The notes under the pieces: model-generated | Database searches by the model: none | Told to the model about the DNA's origin: nothing | What the model saw: the letters and a program-made list of their open reading frames with translations, nothing else | Source of the DNA: Natrinema zhouii | Lineage (GTDB): Archaea; Halobacteriota; Halobacteria; Halobacteriales; Natrialbaceae | Assembly (NCBI RefSeq): GCF_013456555.2 | Contig: NZ_CP059154.1 | Coordinates: forward strand, 2,542,001-2,606,000 | DNA: 64,000 bases | Direction: 5' to 3' | Translations under genes and position numbers: made by a program | Shown here: positions 1 to 8,366 of the stretch, piece by piece | How the letters are laid out: every line of letters begins with the position of its first letter | Position numbering within the stretch: position 1 is the stretch's first letter

Positions 1-59
1 CTCGTCGGGTGTTACGATCGGTAAAACGAATATCCGCGGATCGTATCGTTGGAGTGACG

Positions 60-293
60 TTAAATATCGACTTTCCAGGTGGTACTGGAGGAGTATCCCC
101 ACTTCTCGATCTCGACGTTGTAGTCGCCCTCCTGCAGAGCGGTGATGTTCGAACCGACCTCTTTCGCCGTCATACCGAGCTCTTTGCCGATGAGACGGGA
201 TTTGAAGTACGTCTTCGTCGCCGCGTTGTTCCGGAGGTACTCCAGAATCCGCTGTTGTTTACTCGTGAGGTCGGGGGCCATTGCAGTGCTCAT
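60..293 (-). CDS. Small winged-helix protein, DUF7123-like
   Basis: This encodes a 77-residue basic haloarchaeal protein. Residues 6-50 read as a winged helix-turn-helix: SKQQRILEYL is followed by a helix pair around KELGMTAKEVGSNI. The C-terminal WGYSSSTTWKV resembles a beta wing. The frame stays open upstream to base 386, but MSTAMAPDLT at base 293 matches the compact family length and is the chosen start. The DUF7123 assignment is from memory of haloarchaeal proteins of this length and pattern. DNA binding is inferred and no target is known. It stands alone, with no partner gene within 200 bases. Confidence 0.8.
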   Translation of the reverse strand: MSTAMAPDLTSKQQRILEYLRNNAATKTYFKSRLIGKELGMTAKEVGSNITALQEGDYNVEIEKWGYSSSTTWKVDI

Positions 294-533
294 ACACGGT
301 CGGACAAGTGGAACGGCCTTAGGGGGTTTGGTACGTGCGGTTAACCCGCTGCAGTCATGCGGTTTTCTCAGCGAGTAAGAGAACAATAACCAGGTGGAAA
401 GCTTTCATTGGTACGGCCGGTGAATACATCCTGTTCCATGACTATCATCTGTTCGGGATGATTTCCGGTCGACGGGAGACGGTCGGGGACTGAACGGCAA
501 ACAGTGAACGCGATTGCAGGGCACCGGCGAGCG

Positions 534-1058
534 TCAGCCGTCGGCGTCGTAGTACGCTGTTACGAACGGACCGAACGAAGCGGCGACCGCTTCCCCGAGC
601 GCTCGCGTCCGATCGGTCAGCCCGCCCGTGAGCGCGCCGGCGGCCCCGTCGGACTCGGCGACGCCCTCGGTTCCGAGCAGGTCGTCCATCACCGGCCCTA
701 GCTCCGCCCCGTCCGCGAGCCGTTCCGCGACGGTGTCGGGAAGCCGAAGCGTCGGGCCGCCGCCTCGCTCCGTTCGGTTTCCGTCAGTGACGGCACCCCA
801 CATGATCAGGGAGAGTCCCGGCGTCCCCTCGAGTCGAGCGATGCCGCCCTCGAGGCCGACTCCGTAGTCGGCATCGGTCGCCGCGAGCGCTCGCCGGGCG
901 CGGTTTTCAGCACCGGTGACGGTTTCCTCGATCGATCGGGGCTGTTCGCTCACCCCGGAGTCGACGGCAACGGCAGTCACGGACGGCTCGTATCGCTCCA
1001 GTGTTCGTTCGACGGCGTCGATCTTGACCGGGTTCGTGCTGCCGACTGCGAGTTCCAT
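534..1058 (-). CDS. Inosine/xanthosine triphosphatase, DUF84 family
   Basis: This encodes a 174-residue protein of the DUF84/YjjX family, which hydrolyses non-canonical purine triphosphates (ITP, XTP) to keep them out of nucleic acids. The N-terminal GSTNPVKIDAVERTL is the family nucleotide-binding signature. A central GVGLEGGI and the following beta strands match the Maf/HAM1-like fold. MELAVGSTN at 1058 is taken as the start because the signature normally lies within the first ten residues; the 26 in-frame upstream residues look non-coding. It is a single gene, divergent from the TFB gene across about 300 bases. Confidence 0.88.
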   Translation of the reverse strand: MELAVGSTNPVKIDAVERTLERYEPSVTAVAVDSGVSEQPRSIEETVTGAENRARRALAATDADYGVGLEGGIARLEGTPGLSLIMWGAVTDGNRTERGGGPTLRLPDTVAERLADGAELGPVMDDLLGTEGVAESDGAAGALTGGLTDRTRALGEAVAASFGPFVTAYYDADG

Positions 1059-1367
1059 ACCGGTCGTTCGAACGGATCGAAGTTGGTAGCTCCGTTTTGA
1101 CATTGCACCGTACTGGTTCCGGACCGATGGTCCCAACTGAAGCGATTCACCCGCCGATTGCAGCGGTATCGTGCAATCGAGTGTGCAGTGGCGTTCTGGC
1201 GTTCGGCGGCCCCGCTATCTGTCATGGTCTTTGGCCGAATTATTCGGTTTCACGGGATTTCTGGCCGGGGATTTCGAAACTATTAAACCTCGAGTGTCTG
1301 AACGTGGGAGGTAACGGACCCGTCCGGGCTTTTGCGATCGGTTCGGCCGGCCAGCAATCGCCATCGT
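1059..1367. promoter_or_regulatory. Divergent intergenic region upstream of the TFB gene
   Basis: This stretch of about 310 bases holds no convincing gene. An AT-rich element, ACTATTAAAC at 1279-1288, resembles a haloarchaeal TATA box for the TFB gene. It would start transcription near 1310 and leave a leader of roughly 60 bases, longer than usual here. No clear TATA box for the leftward DUF84 gene is visible. Confidence 0.4.
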
Positions 1368-2348
1368 ATGACTAACGCACCAACGAACACGAGAGTACGA
1401 CGTAGCGAACCCGACACGAACGAACGAGAGACGGAAAGCGAGCAGGAGGATCTGGTCTGCCCCGAGTGTGCAGGCAACCTCGTCGTCGACGACGAGCACG
1501 GCGAGACGGTCTGCGAGGACTGCGGCCTCGTCGTCGAGGAGGACTCGGTCGACCGCGGCCCCGAGTGGCGGGCCTTCGACGCCGCCGAGAAGAACGAGAA
1601 GTCCCGCGTGGGCGCGCCCACGACGAACACGATGCACGACAAGGGGCTCTCGACGAACATCGACTGGCGAAACAAGGACGCCTACGGCAACTCCCTGGGC
1701 TCCCGGCAGCGGGAGAAGATGCAGCGCCTGCGAAAGTGGAACGAGCGCTTCCGTACCCGCGACTCGAAGGAACGAAACCTGAAACAGGCACTTGGCGAAA
1801 TCGACCGGATGGCGAGCGCACTCGGTCTCCCAACGAATGTCCGCGAGACAGCCTCCGTCATCTACCGGCGCGCGCTCGACGAGGACCTCCTCCCGGGCCG
1901 TTCGATCGAAGGCGTCTCGACGGCCTGTGTCTACGCCGCCGCCCGCCAGGCCGGCGTCCCCCGGAGCCTCGACGAGATCGCCGACGTCTCCCGCGTCGAG
2001 AAAAACGAGATCGCGCGCACGTACCGCTACGTCGTCCGCGAGCTGGGCCTCGAGGTCCAGCCCGCCGACCCCGAGAGCTACGTCCCCCGCTTCGCCTCCG
2101 GACTCGAGCTCTCCGACGAGGCCGAGCACCGCGCGCGCTCGCTGCTTCAGAACGCCAAGGAGAAGGGCGTCCACTCCGGCAAGTCGCCGGTCGGCCTCGC
2201 GGCCGCCGCGGTCTACGCCGCCGCGCTCCTGACCAACGAAAAGACCACCCAGGCCGCCGTCAGCGACGTCGCCGACATCTCCGAAGTGACGATTCGAAAT
2301 CGGTACCACGAGCTCCTCGAGGCCGAGGAGACCATCGGGATGGCCTAA
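1368..2348 (+). CDS. tfb: Transcription initiation factor IIB (TFB)
   Basis: This 326-residue general factor bridges TBP-bound promoter DNA and RNA polymerase. A zinc ribbon is formed by C31, C34, C49 and C52, followed by the B-reader/B-linker stretch at about 60-110 (GPEWRAF, GAPTTNTMHDKGLST). Two cyclin repeats lie near residues 135-228 and 233-320, and each contains the GRS or GKSP turn. The start MTNAPTNTR leaves a normal acidic haloarchaeal N-terminus; an in-frame ATG twelve codons earlier seems less likely. Haloarchaea carry several TFBs, so no paralogue number is assigned. Confidence 0.96.
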   Translation: MTNAPTNTRVRRSEPDTNERETESEQEDLVCPECAGNLVVDDEHGETVCEDCGLVVEEDSVDRGPEWRAFDAAEKNEKSRVGAPTTNTMHDKGLSTNIDWRNKDAYGNSLGSRQREKMQRLRKWNERFRTRDSKERNLKQALGEIDRMASALGLPTNVRETASVIYRRALDEDLLPGRSIEGVSTACVYAAARQAGVPRSLDEIADVSRVEKNEIARTYRYVVRELGLEVQPADPESYVPRFASGLELSDEAEHRARSLLQNAKEKGVHSGKSPVGLAAAAVYAAALLTNEKTTQAAVSDVADISEVTIRNRYHELLEAEETIGMA

Positions 2349-2390
2349 CGCGGGCAACGCCGGACGCCAAGCCGACACTCGCCGAACCGA

Positions 2391-2404
2391 CACCGTTTTT
2401 GTCG
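2391..2404 (+). promoter_or_regulatory. TATA-like element of aroD
   Basis: CACCGTTTTTGTCG lies about 25-30 bases before the aroD start codon. That is the usual TATA distance for a leaderless haloarchaeal transcript. The T-run could also help end the TFB transcript. Confidence 0.4.
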
Positions 2405-2426
2405 CTCTCGCTCCCACCCCATAGCA

Positions 2427-3101
2427 ATGAGACTGGATTTCGACTCGTTCGTCCTCGCAGCCGCGACGGCGGAACTCTCCGACGAACCCGCGGCCCGCGA
2501 GCACGCGGACGCGATCGAATTTCGGATGGATCTGGCCGACGAACCGGTGGCCGCGCTCGAGGTGTACGACGGCGAGTTACCGATCCTCGCGACGAACCGT
2601 GCCGACTGGGAAGGCGGCGACGCGGCGGATGACGGCCGACTCGAGACGCTCGCCGAGGCGACGGCTCACGACGCCGTCGCAGCGATCGACGTCGAATTCG
2701 AGTCGATCCTCGAGGGCGAGGCGAAGGAGTTGCTCGAGACGGCCCGTGATCGCGACGTCTCGGTCGTCGCGTCGGCCCACGACTTCGAGGGGACGCCGCC
2801 CCGCAACGAGATGGTGCGGCTACTGACCGAGGCGGGCAAGTACGCCGATGTCGCGAAACTGGCCGTCACGGCTGACTCGAAGTCGGAGACGCTCGCCCTG
2901 TTGTCGGCGACCGAGCAGCTGACCGCCCACGGTGATACCGTCGCGACGATGGCGATGGGCGACGTGGGGAGCCACACGCGTGCGGTCGCTCCCGTCTACG
3001 GCTCGAAAATCGGCTACGCGCCAGTCGATCCCGCGGAGGCGACCGCGCCCGGCCAGTACGACCTCGAGACGCTCGCGGGGCTGGTGGCACGCCTCGAGTG
3101 A
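2427..3101 (+). CDS. aroD: Type I 3-dehydroquinate dehydratase
   Basis: This 224-residue enzyme dehydrates 3-dehydroquinate to 3-dehydroshikimate, the third step of the shikimate pathway. The type I signature residues are visible: the general-base histidine in ASAHDF (H118), the Schiff-base lysine in DVAKLAV (K144), and the C-terminal APVYGSKIGYAP substrate loop. The length matches archaeal type I enzymes. The preceding pathway enzyme, 3-dehydroquinate synthase II, lies 520 bases downstream on the other strand, so the two are neighbours but not one operon. Confidence 0.94.
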   Translation: MRLDFDSFVLAAATAELSDEPAAREHADAIEFRMDLADEPVAALEVYDGELPILATNRADWEGGDAADDGRLETLAEATAHDAVAAIDVEFESILEGEAKELLETARDRDVSVVASAHDFEGTPPRNEMVRLLTEAGKYADVAKLAVTADSKSETLALLSATEQLTAHGDTVATMAMGDVGSHTRAVAPVYGSKIGYAPVDPAEATAPGQYDLETLAGLVARLE

Positions 3102-3160
3102 GCCGAAAACGATCGAAATCGGAATGTTAAGGGCAGGGGTCTCCTACCATCCCACATACA

Positions 3161-3598
3161 ATGACATGGCTCCGTGCGATCTTCGCCGCCGGCCTCTCGG
3201 TGATCATGCCCGGTGCAGGCCACGCCCTCGTCCGCGACTGGCTTCGCGCTGCCGTCTTCGCCGGTCTCTTCCTTGCGGCGAGCGCCTTCTTTCTCCCGCT
3301 CGACCAGCTCACGGCGGCCGGGCCGATAACGAGTGTCGATCAGGCCCTCGAGCAGGCGACCGTCGTGGCCGAGAACACCGATCCGATGGCCCAGTTCCTC
3401 CTCTCCTTTCTCTCCCTGTTCGCCGCGATCGACGCGACCTTTCGCGCGCTCAGCTACTCGTCCGGTGAGGGCACCGACGCGGCCGAACCGACCTGCCCGG
3501 AGTGTGGCAAAGAGATCGACGCGGACCTCGAGTTCTGCCACTGGTGTACGACGCGTCTTGAGCCCGTCGAGCCGGAGGCGGAGACGAACGACGTCTGA
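3161..3598 (+). CDS. Small membrane protein with C-terminal zinc ribbon (DUF7575-like)
   Basis: This is a 145-residue protein. Residues 5-48 form a hydrophobic hairpin (GLSVIMPGAGHA, then AVFAGLFLAASAFFLPL), and a weaker hydrophobic segment covers 78-95. The C-terminus carries a rubredoxin-like zinc ribbon with C112, C115, C126 and C129 (CPECG...CHWC), presumably facing the cytoplasm. This arrangement is common in haloarchaeal DUF7575-type proteins; the name is from memory and the function is unknown. The start ATG lies about 25 bases after an AT-rich stretch (TGTTAAGG), which suits a leaderless transcript. Confidence 0.8.
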   Translation: MTWLRAIFAAGLSVIMPGAGHALVRDWLRAAVFAGLFLAASAFFLPLDQLTAAGPITSVDQALEQATVVAENTDPMAQFLLSFLSLFAAIDATFRALSYSSGEGTDAAEPTCPECGKEIDADLEFCHWCTTRLEPVEPEAETNDV

Positions 3599-3625
3599 AG
3601 CGGAGTAAAAAGACGGACGGCGGCG

Positions 3626-4825
3626 TTACTTCTCGATGATGCTCTCTTCGACGGTCTCGCCGAAGTGACGAGCCGTGTCCTCGGCGTACAGCAGAATCTC
3701 GTCGCCGGCCTCGAGATCGGTCACCGCCTTGCGCCCCTCCGCGGCGGCGACCTTGATCGTCTCGGCGTTCTGGAGCAGGGTCTCGACGCGGTCGCCGTCC
3801 TCGGTCTCGAGGGCGATCCGGAACATGGGCCGCTGCTCGATTTTCACCCGGCCGACGATGGCCTCGCGGGTGTTGCCCGCGAGGTCGACGACCTGGACCT
3901 CGTCGCCGCTCTGGAGTTCAGAGAGGTACTTGGTACCGCCGTCGGGCGTGCGGACGTAGGCGTGGACCGCGCCCGCGTTGACCCGGAACGGGCGGGAGGC
4001 GACGTACGGTGATTCGGCGGTCTCGGCGTGGACGAACACCAGCCCGCGGCTCATCGAGCCGACGAGCATCCCCTCGTCGTGCTCGAGCAGGTTGCCGGTG
4101 TCGACGCAGACCCGGTCGGCGCTGCCTGCCCGTTCGACGTCGAGCACCTCTGCGTACTCGAGATTGAGGCTCTCGCGTGCGGCCTCGTCGCGGACCTCGA
4201 CCGTCCGCCGGATCTCGTCGGGATCGCCCGAGTCCAGCAGGACGGCGTCGGAGCCGATCTCGAGGGTTTCGAACGCCGTCTTGGCCTCCTCGGCGCTGGT
4301 CACGCCCGCGACGAGGTCGGTCTCCTCGCCGATGCGGGCGATCAGGTTCTCTAGCGGGATGATCGTCCAATCTTCGCCGACGACGATGGTGTGGTCGGCC
4401 TCCTCGGCGGCGGTTTCGGCGAAGCGCTCGTACTCCTTGCCGAGGATGCGGACGTACGAGCCCCGATCGAAGTCGCCCTTGCGCCGCAGCGTCGAGAGAT
4501 CCGCCGACCCCGAGAAGTCCTCGGGCAGGTCGATCGTCGCGTCGCCCTCGCCGTCTTTCCCGACGATCATCGCGTCCGCCTGTGCGACCGGCGCGTCGTC
4601 GCTCACGTCGGCTTCGGCGTCGTCGATGTCGTCGACCAGCGTCACGTCTCCGTCGGTTCGGAACGCAGCGACGTTGATGTCGCCGAGTTCGCGAACGCGC
4701 GAGACGTCGTCTTCGTCGACCAGTACCCAGTCTGCACCCGCCTCGAGCGCGGCGGTGATCCGCGCCCGGCGGTCGTCCCAGTCGCCGACGGTGTCGTCGG
4801 CTTTTACCCAGACAGATCGCGTCAT
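3626..4825 (-). CDS. 3-dehydroquinate synthase II (archaeal type)
   Basis: This 399-residue enzyme belongs to the archaeal pathway in which 2-amino-3,7-dideoxy-D-threo-hept-6-ulosonate is oxidised and cyclised to 3-dehydroquinate with NAD+, bypassing DAHP. The N-terminal MTRSVWVKAD, the internal IPLENLIA and the C-terminal half (VGRVKIEQRPMFRI) are characteristic of the family (MJ1249 type). It works with the ADH synthase encoded at 10314-11108 and upstream of aroD at 2427-3101. It is transcribed alone and convergent with the zinc-ribbon gene. Confidence 0.95.
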   Translation of the reverse strand: MTRSVWVKADDTVGDWDDRRARITAALEAGADWVLVDEDDVSRVRELGDINVAAFRTDGDVTLVDDIDDAEADVSDDAPVAQADAMIVGKDGEGDATIDLPEDFSGSADLSTLRRKGDFDRGSYVRILGKEYERFAETAAEEADHTIVVGEDWTIIPLENLIARIGEETDLVAGVTSAEEAKTAFETLEIGSDAVLLDSGDPDEIRRTVEVRDEAARESLNLEYAEVLDVERAGSADRVCVDTGNLLEHDEGMLVGSMSRGLVFVHAETAESPYVASRPFRVNAGAVHAYVRTPDGGTKYLSELQSGDEVQVVDLAGNTREAIVGRVKIEQRPMFRIALETEDGDRVETLLQNAETIKVAAAEGRKAVTDLEAGDEILLYAEDTARHFGETVEESIIEK

Positions 4826-5086
4826 GAATCGACCCTCGAAGGGAACCGGCTTGAACGTGGCGGATCAGGCAGGGGGATGGGTCGACCGACAGCCGTCGGC
4901 GGAGACGGATCGAGCTACAGCTGTTTCGGTCGACGGGAACGGCTCCACTGCACTCCCGTCTCGCTGCCCCGTCGTTGCAGTCACTGCTCCTTCGCTTGTA
5001 ACGACACTCGTGATAGTCGCGATAGTAACGATAGTTACGACACTTTCTCAGAAGTTGATAACATCCCTCTGGTCGATCGTTCAGCT
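4826..5086. promoter_or_regulatory. Divergent intergenic region with short repeats before the cyclin-like gene
   Basis: No gene is visible. Near its right end, GATAGT-type units recur at 5012-5035, and GTAAC-GATA-GTTAC (5025-5038) forms an inverted repeat. GTAACGACAC (4998-5007) recurs as GTTACGACAC (5034-5043). The cluster sits 45-90 bases before the rightward start at 5087, where an operator would be expected. The regulatory role is inferred. Confidence 0.35.
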
Positions 5087-5671
5087 ATGGGTCAGCGCCA
5101 CCTCGAGTCGAATGCCGAACTGACGATCGACCGTGCCGCCCGTCGGCTCGAGGTGGAACCAGCGGCCGACGTCGCTCGAGCAGCCTTCGAGCACGCGGGC
5201 GAAACGGCGACGCTCGAGTACGGCCGGCCCGCGGCCGTGCTGGGTGCCGTCCGGCTCGCGTGTCGCCGCACCGACGTCGGCGAACCTGACCGCGAGCGGA
5301 TCGCGGAGACGTTCGGCGTCGATCCGGCTCGAGTCGTCGCAGCCGATGATCTGCTGGCACGATCCCTGTGTCCGCCCGCCGATGCCGACGAGGTCCGCTC
5401 GCTGCGTCGGGCGCTCGTCGTGGCACAGGAAGTGCTGGCTGCGGTCGAACGCGGCCGCAACGCTGGCCCCGAGCTTCCGGGCTCGCACCTCGCTGACGCC
5501 GCGCCCTTCCTGCTCGCTCGCGCGAGCAGCCATCTCGATTCCCGAACCGACCGCGAGTTCCCGGGGCTCGACCCGGCCGCCCTTCGCGATCACATCGAGC
5601 GACTCGAGGCCGACCTCGAGCACGCTCGATTAGGCACGAGACTGTACGTGCTGGTCCACCGCGAAGACTGA
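5087..5671 (+). CDS. Orphan protein resembling a single TFB cyclin repeat
   Basis: This encodes a 194-residue acidic protein of no named family known to me. Residues 24-95 follow the TFB core-repeat pattern: helix AADVARAAFEHAG, then a GR-turn and helix (EYGRPAAVLGAVRLACR), then GEPDRERIAETFGVDPARV, then a closing helix. Compare YRRALDEDLLPGRSIEGV and IADVSRVEKNEI in the TFB at 1368-2348. There is no N-terminal zinc ribbon and no second recognisable repeat; the rest is helical. ATG at 5087 follows an AT-rich region. A degenerate TFB or cyclin-fold regulator is the best inference. Confidence 0.72.
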   Translation: MGQRHLESNAELTIDRAARRLEVEPAADVARAAFEHAGETATLEYGRPAAVLGAVRLACRRTDVGEPDRERIAETFGVDPARVVAADDLLARSLCPPADADEVRSLRRALVVAQEVLAAVERGRNAGPELPGSHLADAAPFLLARASSHLDSRTDREFPGLDPAALRDHIERLEADLEHARLGTRLYVLVHRED

Positions 5672-5814
5672 GCCGCCGTCTTCTCATCACTCGCACTCCC
5701 CCTTCGACTTGTCTGCTTCTCTCGTTGACGCTCTCTGCTGGTACTCCCCCTCCGCTAGCCGCACCCCCGCTGGCCGCTCTCCCTTCGCTGACACTCCTTC
5801 CTCGTTGCCGTCTC

Positions 5815-6684
5815 CTATCGCTGTTCGCCGGCGTCGTCGATGAGCTTGTGATGGAACGCCCGATAGGCGTTCTCGCCCCGTTCGGTCAACTCGACCACGC
5901 GCCGGCGGCCGACCGACTCGATCGTCACGTAGCCGTCCTCGGCGAGCGGCTCGAGGACGTGGGTGTCCAGTACCCGAAACGCGCCTTTGTCCTCGCCGGT
6001 ACGCTCGTCGGGCGAGCGGCGATCGGCCATGAAGGAGAGTTCGTGGTCTCGAGCGTACTCGATGAGGTCTTTCTTTTTCGGCGGGGTCGTCCGATCGTCG
6101 TGGTACCCCTCCCACGCGGCCGGATCGGCGAGGAACTCCATGATCGCGACCTGGTCGCGCGTCGGTGACTCGATCGGGTAGGTCGGCACCTGCTCCATCT
6201 CGTCGATCCCGAACGAGGCGGGTTCGACCGTCCCGTCGTGTGCGTACTCCGACGGCTCGACGTAGTAGGCGTGTGCGTCGGTCGAGACGTCCATGCACGC
6301 GATCGTCGCGCCGATCGCCGGGATCGTGCCGGCCCCGGAGACGTTGACGTACACCCGATCGTCGGCGTGGACGTCGGCGATGGTTGTCACGTCGCCGAGC
6401 ACCGCGTAGACGTCCGTCAGATCGCACTCCCAGGTCCGGACCTCTGGGACGATCGACTCGAGTTCGGCGCGCAACTCGTCGTGATAGTCGGCGGTCGCGG
6501 TCTCGGTCCCCGCGTTAGCTCCATCACCGCTCTCACCCGTTCGTTCGCCACCCGTTCCCCCGTCACCCGCGCCGCCGTCCTCGAGCAGGTAGACCAGATC
6601 GGCCCGCTGGTCCCGGATCGGCTCGAGGATCCGATCGAACTCGTAGCCCAGCGGCACGACGTGCACTCGCTTGACGACCTCCAT
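5815..6684 (-). CDS. HFX_2341-type regulator (DUF6293), Rossmann-like domain plus wHTH
   Basis: This encodes a 289-residue protein. The N-terminal half is a Rossmann-like sensor domain: RVHVVPLGYEFDRIL, a Gly/Asp-rich variable insertion near residue 50, then YVNVSGAGTIPAIG. This layout recalls CARF domains of the Csa3/Csx1 class. The C-terminal part (about 165-285) is a winged helix, including EPLAEDGYVTIESVGRRRVVELTERG. Such proteins are annotated as HFX_2341-family transcriptional regulators (DUF6293). The start MEVVKRVHVV is used; an upstream ATG adds three residues. No CRISPR genes are nearby, and ligand and targets are unknown. Confidence 0.82.
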   Translation of the reverse strand: MEVVKRVHVVPLGYEFDRILEPIRDQRADLVYLLEDGGAGDGGTGGERTGESGDGANAGTETATADYHDELRAELESIVPEVRTWECDLTDVYAVLGDVTTIADVHADDRVYVNVSGAGTIPAIGATIACMDVSTDAHAYYVEPSEYAHDGTVEPASFGIDEMEQVPTYPIESPTRDQVAIMEFLADPAAWEGYHDDRTTPPKKKDLIEYARDHELSFMADRRSPDERTGEDKGAFRVLDTHVLEPLAEDGYVTIESVGRRRVVELTERGENAYRAFHHKLIDDAGEQR

Positions 6685-6786
6685 ACACCACACGGCGTGT
6701 CAACAAAAATAACTGCTGCGGAATCGGCGGTGGGGACTCGAGTTGAACTCACCCCAACCAGCCGGCGGATTTCTGCCGCCCGATCC

Positions 6787-6917
6787 AACCACCAGCTGGG
6801 TGGGAATGAAAGGGGCGACGCGCTCGTCGAGCGAAGCGACGCAAGAACCGCAACCGAGCGCAGCGAGGTGAGGATCGCAGCGAGCTGCAGCCGACGAGCG
6901 CGTCGGGGCTTTCAGGG
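6787..6917 (+). repeat. ~130-bp dispersed repeat with internal stem, copy 1
   Basis: The element starts AACCACC...GGGTGGGAATGAAAGGGGC and ends GGGGCTTTCAGG. Inside, GACGCGCTCGTCG (6817-6829) pairs perfectly with CGACGAGCGCGTC (6892-6904). A second copy lies inverted at 8367-8498 with a different but again self-complementary inner stem. The two bracket the HAD gene and the unknown gene. No open frame is shared between the copies. Confidence 0.75.
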
Positions 6918-7006
6918 TATTCTCGACAGCAATACCGATAACTCTCGTGAACAATTCACCTAGTCGGCGAAACGTTGAGAACGCCCCCGCCTGTACACAC
7001 ACCCAG

Positions 7007-7681
7007 ATGGCCGCCTACGACGCGATCTGTTTCGACCTCGATTCCACCCTCTGCGAGCCGACCCAGGACGCCGCGACCGTGCTCGAGTCGACGTTCGAGC
7101 GCGCCGGCTGCGAGCAGTTCTGTACGCCCGCGGATCTCCGAGCCGCGGTGCCCGACCTGCCGACGGCCGAGACGGACCGGGAGTTCTACGAGCATCTCTT
7201 TACCGAAGTCGCAGGTCGCGCCGGCGTCGATTCCGGTCTCGCGCCGACGCTCGCGGCGGCGTACCTCGAGGTGCAGGACCCGACCGCCGTCGAGTTCCGG
7301 CCCGGCGCGGAAGCCGCGCTCGAGTACGCGCGCGAGCTGGGGCAGGTCGGCCTCATCACGAACGGCGGGCGACCGACGCAGACGCAGAAACTGCAGGCGC
7401 TGGGTATCGCGGACGCCTTCGACGTTCGGGTCTTCACGGAGCCGAGCGCGGGCATCCTTCCGAAGCCGAACGCGGCCCCCTTCGAACGCGCGCTCGCCGA
7501 ACTCGAGGTCGCACCCGACGGGGCGATCCACGTCGGCGACTCGCTCCACGCCGATATCGCGGGGGCGAACGCGATGGGACTCGATTCGGCCTGGCTGGAT
7601 ACCGGCCGCGACGAGGGCCCCGACGAGCACGTGCCGACCTACGAACTCGCGTCGCTCGAGGCGTTCGAGACGATCGTCTAG
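7007..7681 (+). CDS. HAD superfamily hydrolase (subfamily IA-like)
   Basis: This 224-residue protein carries the four HAD motifs. Motif I is FDLDST with the nucleophile D10 and the acid D12. Motif II is GLITNGG, motif III is the lysine in GILPKPN, and motif IV is VGDSLHADIAGA. A helical cap of about 70 residues follows motif I, as in phosphoglycolate-phosphatase-like enzymes. The substrate cannot be read from sequence. Both ends of the gene pair 7007-8272 carry inverted copies of the 130-bp repeat. ATG at 7007 (MAAYDAICF) is preferred because motif I should lie close to the N-terminus. Confidence 0.88.
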   Translation: MAAYDAICFDLDSTLCEPTQDAATVLESTFERAGCEQFCTPADLRAAVPDLPTAETDREFYEHLFTEVAGRAGVDSGLAPTLAAAYLEVQDPTAVEFRPGAEAALEYARELGQVGLITNGGRPTQTQKLQALGIADAFDVRVFTEPSAGILPKPNAAPFERALAELEVAPDGAIHVGDSLHADIAGANAMGLDSAWLDTGRDEGPDEHVPTYELASLEAFETIV

Positions 7682-7738
7682 AGAAGCGAATTCGACCGCT
7701 ATGCTACGGGCCAGCTACGGGCCCGGCCCAACTGCCGG

Positions 7739-8272
7739 CTATTCGTCCGGCAGGAGATCCGTGTGTACCAGCGCGCGGTACTGCGTATCGGTGCCCTCCT
7801 CGAGTCGCTTGAGCAGCGCCGCCGCGTCCGGGAAGGTCTCGGGGAGTTCGAACGGATCGCTGTCGTCCTCGTCGCGTTGCTTACAGAACTTGACGAACGC
7901 CAGCAGGTTCTCGTAGGCCCCGATTCGGGCGTAGACGACCCCGATATCCCGCTCGATCGTTTCGGTCCAGGTTTCGATCATCGGCTCGATCGCCTCGCGA
8001 GGCCGGCTCATCTGGTCGGCCAGTTCGTCGGCGTCGACGCCGCCTTCGCCGACCAGCCCGTCGAAGACGGACTGCAGGTCGCCGCTCGCGTCCGCCAGCG
8101 CCGGCGCGTCCGCTTCGGCCGCGAGCAACTCGGCGAACGCCGCCACCTCCTCGCGACGGACCGCGACGGGGTAGACGAAGTCGTGCGTCTCCTTCGGGAG
8201 CGCGTACGACTTCCCCTCGACGCCCTGTTCGCCGGGTTCGGTCTTGCCCAGCATCAACTCGAGTATTCCCAT
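7739..8272 (-). CDS. Uncharacterised haloarchaeal protein
   Basis: This encodes a 177-residue acidic protein without a family name I recognise. It has a well-formed start, MGILELMLGKTEPG, and an ordered N-terminal part with ALPKETHDFVYPVAV. A long helical region follows, with a conserved-looking EAIEPMIETWTETIERDIGVVYARIGAYENLL split over two helices, and it ends YRALVHTDLLPDE. No membrane segment, signal peptide or metal motif is seen. It converges with the HAD gene, separated by 57 bases, and lies inside the pair of inverted 130-bp repeats. Confidence 0.75.
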   Translation of the reverse strand: MGILELMLGKTEPGEQGVEGKSYALPKETHDFVYPVAVRREEVAAFAELLAAEADAPALADASGDLQSVFDGLVGEGGVDADELADQMSRPREAIEPMIETWTETIERDIGVVYARIGAYENLLAFVKFCKQRDEDDSDPFELPETFPDAAALLKRLEEGTDTQYRALVHTDLLPDE

Positions 8273-8366
8273 ACCCGAAACAGGTCGGGTGAGGCGAATA
8301 AGTGTTCCGCGGTCGACTAGGTGTCGTTGGAAGCGGCCATCCCATCTCATTACGGATCGGCACCAT

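Noticed and set aside
2391-2404. Intrinsic terminator of the TFB gene
   Set aside because: The T-run has no preceding stem and sits exactly at TATA distance from aroD, so it was listed as a promoter element instead.
1215-2504. A 429-codon open frame antisense to the TFB gene
   Set aside because: The same GC-driven shadow effect; the TFB reading is unambiguous.
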